From: Acidobacterium sp.
GTDB lineage: Bacteria > Acidobacteriota > Vicinamibacteria > Vicinamibacterales > UBA2999
Reading direction: 5' to 3'
NCBI GenBank assembly: GCA_002737365.1
Contig: NSIL01000009.1
Coordinates: 1-64,000 of the forward strand
Length of the DNA: 64,000 bases
Each line of letters begins with the position of its first letter. Position 1 is the stretch's first letter. The notes beneath the pieces were generated by a model. That model was not told the origin of the DNA, did not search any database, and worked only from the letters and a program-made list of their open reading frames with translations. Both the position numbers and the translations under genes were made by a program. Shown in pieces: positions 60,771 through 64,000 of the stretch.

Positions 60771-62158
60771 TGTCCCAGCACCTTTGGTCCGGCCGCTTCG
60801 ACTCGGCTCCCGATCCCGCGGCGTTTGATTTCGGCGTGTCCTTCCCGTTCGATCGCCGTCTGTTCGAAGACGATGTGACCGGGAGCCTGGCGTGGGCGGA
60901 AGCGCTGACCAACGCCGGCGTGCTCGACGCCGCCGACGCGACGGCGATTGCGGGTGCGCTGTCGGCCATTCTCGAGCAGGGTCGCCAGGATCCGGCGTGG
61001 GTGAACGGCGACGACGAAGACGTCCATAGTTTCGTCGAGCGCCAACTGGTCGCCCGGGTCGGCGACGCCGGCCGCCGCTTGCATACGGGCCGCTCGCGCA
61101 ACGAGCAGGTGTCGCTGGACCTGCGCCTGTATCTGCGTCGCCGCATTCCGCTGCTGCAGCAAAAACTGCGCGCGACGATCACGGCGTTTGCGGACCAGGC
61201 CGAGCGGGCCGGCGATGCGCTGATGCCGTCCTACACGCACATGCGCCGCGCCATGCCGGTGCTGGTGTCGCACTTCCTGTTGAGCCACGCCGCGGCGTTG
61301 CGCCGCGATCATCATCGGCTCGAGATCGCGCGCGAGGAAGCCAACGCGCTGCCACTCGGATCCGGCGCGATCGCCGGAACCGGCTACGCCGTTGACACCG
61401 CCGCGCTCGCCGTCCGCCTGGGGTTTGCCCGCGTCGTGTCGAACAGCATGGACGCCTCGTCCGATCGCGATTTCGCCGTGAGCTTCCTCCACGCCGTGTC
61501 GCTGTCGATGATCCACCTGTCGCGCATCGCCGAAGACTTCATCCTGATGACCGGCGAGGAATTCGGGTTCTTCGAACTGGCCGACTCGTCGGCCACCGGC
61601 AGCAGCATGATGCCGCAGAAGAAGAACCCCGACCCGCTCGAACTGGTGCGCGGCAAGGCCGGGCGCGCCATCGGTCATCTGACCGGATTCCTGATCACCA
61701 TGAAGGGCCTGCCGACCGGCTACAACAAGGATCTGCAGGAAGACAAAGAGCCGCTGTTTGATTCGGAAGACACGCTGGCGGTCTCGCTCGACGCGACGGC
61801 GGCCGTGATCGGCAAGCTCGGCCTCCATCCCGAGCGCACGGGGCGCGCGGCGTCGGGCCTGCTGCTGGCCACCGACGTGGCCGACTACCTGGTCTCGCGC
61901 GGCATGCCGTTTCGACAGTCACATGAAGTGGTCGGTGCCATGGTCCGCAAGTTGCTGGCCGAGGGCCGCGACTTCGAAGCCCTGTCCTTGCCGGAATGGC
62001 GCGAGTCGAGCACCCTGTTTGGCGATGATGTGACGACCCGGGTGACGGCCGCCGCCTCGGTGCGGGCCCGCCGGACCCCCCAGTCGACCCATCCGGCCGC
62101 CGTGGCGGCCGCGCTGGGCGATCTGCGCGGCTGGCTTGCCCGGGGCACGGGCCTCTGA
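60770..62158 (+). CDS. argH: argininosuccinate lyase
   Basis: 462 residues. Signature GSSMMPQKKNPD (276-288) with the catalytic Ser, HTGRSRNEQVSLDLRL (105-120) and a YTHMRRAMP (155-163) that replaces the commoner YTHLQRAQP. SGAIAGTGY holds the substrate loop. It splits argininosuccinate to arginine and fumarate, so its presence in full suggests the step before it must be supplied somewhere. ATG overlaps the argG stop. Confidence 0.94.
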   Translation: MSQHLWSGRFDSAPDPAAFDFGVSFPFDRRLFEDDVTGSLAWAEALTNAGVLDAADATAIAGALSAILEQGRQDPAWVNGDDEDVHSFVERQLVARVGDAGRRLHTGRSRNEQVSLDLRLYLRRRIPLLQQKLRATITAFADQAERAGDALMPSYTHMRRAMPVLVSHFLLSHAAALRRDHHRLEIAREEANALPLGSGAIAGTGYAVDTAALAVRLGFARVVSNSMDASSDRDFAVSFLHAVSLSMIHLSRIAEDFILMTGEEFGFFELADSSATGSSMMPQKKNPDPLELVRGKAGRAIGHLTGFLITMKGLPTGYNKDLQEDKEPLFDSEDTLAVSLDATAAVIGKLGLHPERTGRAASGLLLATDVADYLVSRGMPFRQSHEVVGAMVRKLLAEGRDFEALSLPEWRESSTLFGDDVTTRVTAAASVRARRTPQSTHPAAVAAALGDLRGWLARGTGL

Positions 62159-62330
62159 TATATTCCGAATGCTCTGTGCCTGCGGTCTACCGACCGAACA
62201 GGCGCTTCCCGCACTCACACGACCCCGGCCGCCCTCGTATTCGCGGCCAGTGGACCAACGGTTCGAAGCAGTAGAAGACCAGTACCGAGACGGCTTGGCG
62301 GGAAGCCGATCGGGTTTTCGGGGGAGTTGC

Positions 62331-63059
62331 ATGCAAGACCGCCGGTATCGGCCCGGCGACGTGACGGACGATTATTGTCCGCGCGAGCGCCGCATTACGG
62401 ATCATGCCATCGTGGCCATGGTCGATGAGACCATCCAACGCACGCGCTGCGGCAGTTGCCAGGCCGAGCACACATACAAGGAGGCCAAGGTCCCGGCGCC
62501 GCGCCGCAAGCCCCAGCCCCCCGCGCTTTTCGCGCAAGTGCTCGATGGCCAGCCGGGCGCGACCCCGCGTCCCCAATCACTGCCACCTCCATCACCTGTT
62601 CTCGATGAGGCACCGACCGTGCCGCTGACGACGGCCCCGCCGCTCGTCGACGCTGCACCGGTGGCCGCAGCGCCCGAGGTTGAGGATGATCAGTTGCGGG
62701 AGGGTGGCTTCCGGCGATCCCTCATCCGCGCCACCTTTCCCAAGCTCGAAGGCGCCGTACCCACCCCCCGCGCTCTTCCCGAGTTCACCATCCAATCGCT
62801 GAACAACCGCGGCCGCAACAACAGTGGCGCGCAGCGTCACGGTGGTGGTGTCGGTGGTGCCGGAGGTGGCGGCAAGTTCCGCGGCCGCCGGCGGGCGGCG
62901 GGTGGCGGCAGCCAGGACAACCTGGGACCGATGCGCTTCCGTGAACACGGCAGCGGCCCGGGACAACAAGGTCAGAACCAGGGCCAGAATCAGGGCCAGG
63001 GGCAAGGACCTGGGCAGGGCGGCGGGCGCCGGCGTCGTGGTGGGAAAAAGAATCGCTGA
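62331..63059 (+). CDS. basic, low-complexity protein with a Cys motif and RG/GQ-rich tail
   Basis: 242 residues from ATG 62331, with GGGGGAG 5 bases upstream. The N-terminal ~60 residues look folded: DDYCPRERRITDHAIVAMVD then RTRCGSCQAEHTYKE, a CxxC zinc-knuckle candidate. The middle is Pro-rich with an acidic patch (APEVEDDQLREGG). The tail is Gly/Arg/Asn/Gln-rich (GGKFRGRRRAAGG; GQNQGQNQGQGQGPGQ; RRRRGGKKNR). RNA binding, perhaps phase-separating, is a reasonable inference. The next gene, fabI, overlaps by one base. Confidence 0.55.
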   Translation: MQDRRYRPGDVTDDYCPRERRITDHAIVAMVDETIQRTRCGSCQAEHTYKEAKVPAPRRKPQPPALFAQVLDGQPGATPRPQSLPPPSPVLDEAPTVPLTTAPPLVDAAPVAAAPEVEDDQLREGGFRRSLIRATFPKLEGAVPTPRALPEFTIQSLNNRGRNNSGAQRHGGGVGGAGGGGKFRGRRRAAGGGSQDNLGPMRFREHGSGPGQQGQNQGQNQGQGQGPGQGGGRRRRGGKKNR

Positions 63060-63832
63060 TGGCAGACTTTACCGACAAGGTTGGCTTGATTGTCGGCGTG
63101 GCGAACCACCGTTCGCTCGCCTGGGCCATCGCGCAGGCCACCGCCGGCGCCGGCGCCAAACTCATCCTCACCTACCAGGGCCGCTTCGAAGAACATGTCG
63201 GCGAGTTGGCCGCCACGCTCAATCCGCAAGCGACGGTCTTACCCTGCGACGTCACCAGTGACGAACAGATGGCCGCGGTGTTCGCGACGATCGAACAGGA
63301 GCACGGCGGGCTGGACTTCCTGGTGCACGGCGCGGCCTTCGCGGCGCGCGAAGAGATCACCGGCGGCTTCCTGAAGACGACGCGAGAGGGCTTCAAGCAG
63401 GCGCTCGACATCAGCGCCTACTCGCTGATTGCGCTGACGCGCGGCGCGCAGCCGCTGATGGCCAAGCGTGGTGGCGGCAGCGTGCTGACCCTGACATTTC
63501 TCGGCAGCGATCGGGTCTTTCCGAACTACAACGTGATGGGGGTGGCGAAGGCCGCGCTCGAATCGTCGGTGCGCTATCTCGCTGCTGATCTCGGCCCGGA
63601 GAATATTCGCGTCAACGCGATTTCCGCGGGTCCGGTCAAGACGCTCGCCGCGGCCGGCATCGGCGGCTTCTCGTCGATCCTTGGTGTGGTGCGCGAAAAG
63701 GCGCCCCTGCGCCGGGCGATTGAGACGTCTGAAGTCGGCGACACCGCGGCGTTCCTGTTGGGCAATGCGGGCCGTGGCATCACCGGCGAAGTGATCATGG
63801 TCGACGCCGGGTATCACATTATCGGAATGTAG
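63059..63832 (+). CDS. fabI: enoyl-[acyl-carrier-protein] reductase (NADH)
   Basis: 257 residues. LIVGVANHRSLAWAIAQ is the FabI-type NAD loop; the catalytic Tyr157 and Lys164 stand six residues apart in NYNVMGVAKAAL as in FabI (YxxxxxxK), and LTFLGSDRVFPNY precedes them. LRRAIETSEVGDTAAFLL and the end ITGEVIMVDAGYHIIGM are typical. It makes the last step of fatty-acid elongation. Confidence 0.95.
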   Translation: MADFTDKVGLIVGVANHRSLAWAIAQATAGAGAKLILTYQGRFEEHVGELAATLNPQATVLPCDVTSDEQMAAVFATIEQEHGGLDFLVHGAAFAAREEITGGFLKTTREGFKQALDISAYSLIALTRGAQPLMAKRGGGSVLTLTFLGSDRVFPNYNVMGVAKAALESSVRYLAADLGPENIRVNAISAGPVKTLAAAGIGGFSSILGVVREKAPLRRAIETSEVGDTAAFLLGNAGRGITGEVIMVDAGYHIIGM

Positions 63833-63867
63833 TCCGGGATCCGGGATTCGGGAACGTAGTCACGGCT

Positions 63868-64000
63868 GTGCCACTCACCACCGTCCCTGTTCGTCGTGTC
63901 GACCAAGCCACGCCGCGAACACGGCACCTTCATCTCGAGATTGCTGACGGCGCGTTCCCGTTTGTCGCGGGCCAGGCGGTCATGGTGGGGTTGCACGGCT
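63868..64000 (+). CDS. start of a ferredoxin/flavodoxin reductase-like FAD oxidoreductase (cut by right edge)
   Basis: From GTG 63868 the frame is open to the end: TPRTRHLHLEIADGAFPF followed by VAGQAVMVGLHG. This matches the opening beta-barrel of the FAD-binding domain in ferredoxin-NADP reductase-type enzymes (FxxGQxxxV). Only 44 residues are visible. Short CCGGGAT direct repeats (63836-63848) precede it. Confidence 0.5.
   Translation, partial: MPLTTVPVRRVDQATPRTRHLHLEIADGAFPFVAGQAVMVGLHG

Noticed and set aside
63814-63996. 60-codon minus-strand frame after fabI
   Set aside because: Antisense to the start of the ferredoxin-reductase-like gene, which has recognisable FAD-domain sequence.
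1-64000. CRISPR arrays, tRNA or rRNA genes, prophage and transposase genes
   Set aside because: No regularly spaced direct repeats, cloverleaf-like sequences, rRNA signatures or transposase/integrase motifs were seen on reading; a tRNAscan/Infernal run would be needed to exclude divergent RNAs.

Overview
The window looks like a chromosomal piece of a GC-rich Acidobacteriota bacterium, most likely of the Vicinamibacteria (old subdivision 6). This rests on the acidobacterial-type VWFA protein at 12066, on the mix of secreted amidases, amidohydrolases, PQQ dehydrogenase, DUF5916 and beta-propeller proteins with Sec signals, and on frequent GTG starts and 1-4 base gene overlaps. No rRNA, tRNA, CRISPR array, prophage or transposase was seen. 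Taxonomy is an inference; no 16S or single-copy marker comparison was possible.

Layout. 1-9 kb: a MetX-homoserine dehydrogenase fusion (cut by the left edge) diverges from a rhodanese-methyltransferase fusion across an 8+8 bp palindrome. Then come a CxxCxxCC-type protein, a secreted D-aminoacylase-like enzyme, MsrB and a secreted amidase. 9-19 kb: YaeQ, a secreted phosphodiesterase-type phosphatase, a PfkB sugar kinase divergent from the VWFA protein, a PQQ dehydrogenase, exonuclease III and a beta-propeller lipoprotein. 18.5-25 kb: a tight operon of a methyltransferase, a GT-C membrane protein, an STT3-like remnant and heme A synthase, then DUF1684 and an FAD oxidase. 25-33 kb: YhbY, an MscL remnant, two alpha/beta hydrolases, a Nudix CoA pyrophosphatase, a sodium:solute symporter and an 821-residue amidase with an unrecognised N-terminal domain. 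33-40.5 kb (minus strand): a probable long transcription unit of a glycosyltransferase remnant, SRPBCC, MATE, PntA, PntB, an MBL-fold hydrolase, a serine beta-lactamase-like protein and an acetyltransferase remnant. 40.6-50 kb: a formate-THF ligase remnant, a decayed YCII/sigma-factor pair, GNAT, OsmC, an acyltransferase membrane protein, a DUF5916 outer-membrane protein, an M24 peptidase and an orphan DGQHR protein. 50-53.4 kb: PxpA, a PepSY membrane protein and a truncated secreted protein.

53.3-62.2 kb is a nearly complete arginine regulon. argC-B-D-(GNAT, NAGS-like)-argJ-argF on the minus strand diverge from argR-argG-argH on the plus strand, sharing an AT-rich control region. The ArgG homologue lacks the catalytic SGGxD motif residue and its C-terminal tail. 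After it come a zinc-knuckle/RG-rich basic protein, FabI and the start of a ferredoxin-reductase-like gene cut by the right edge.

The most unusual property is that about a dozen genes keep recognisable ends and often the tight start/stop overlaps with their neighbours, while their middle, or the region between two divergent genes, is missing: STT3, MscL, P1 peptidase, MATE, glycosyltransferase/formate-THF ligase, YCII, sigma factor, DUF4112, GNAT, UnbV and others. Several junctions carry short dispersed repeats. This is either recurrent deletion in the genome or a systematic sequencing, amplification or assembly artefact; read mapping would separate the two. A second recurring pattern is a TATACT-like -10 box only 7-11 bases before a start codon, which suggests leaderless mRNAs.
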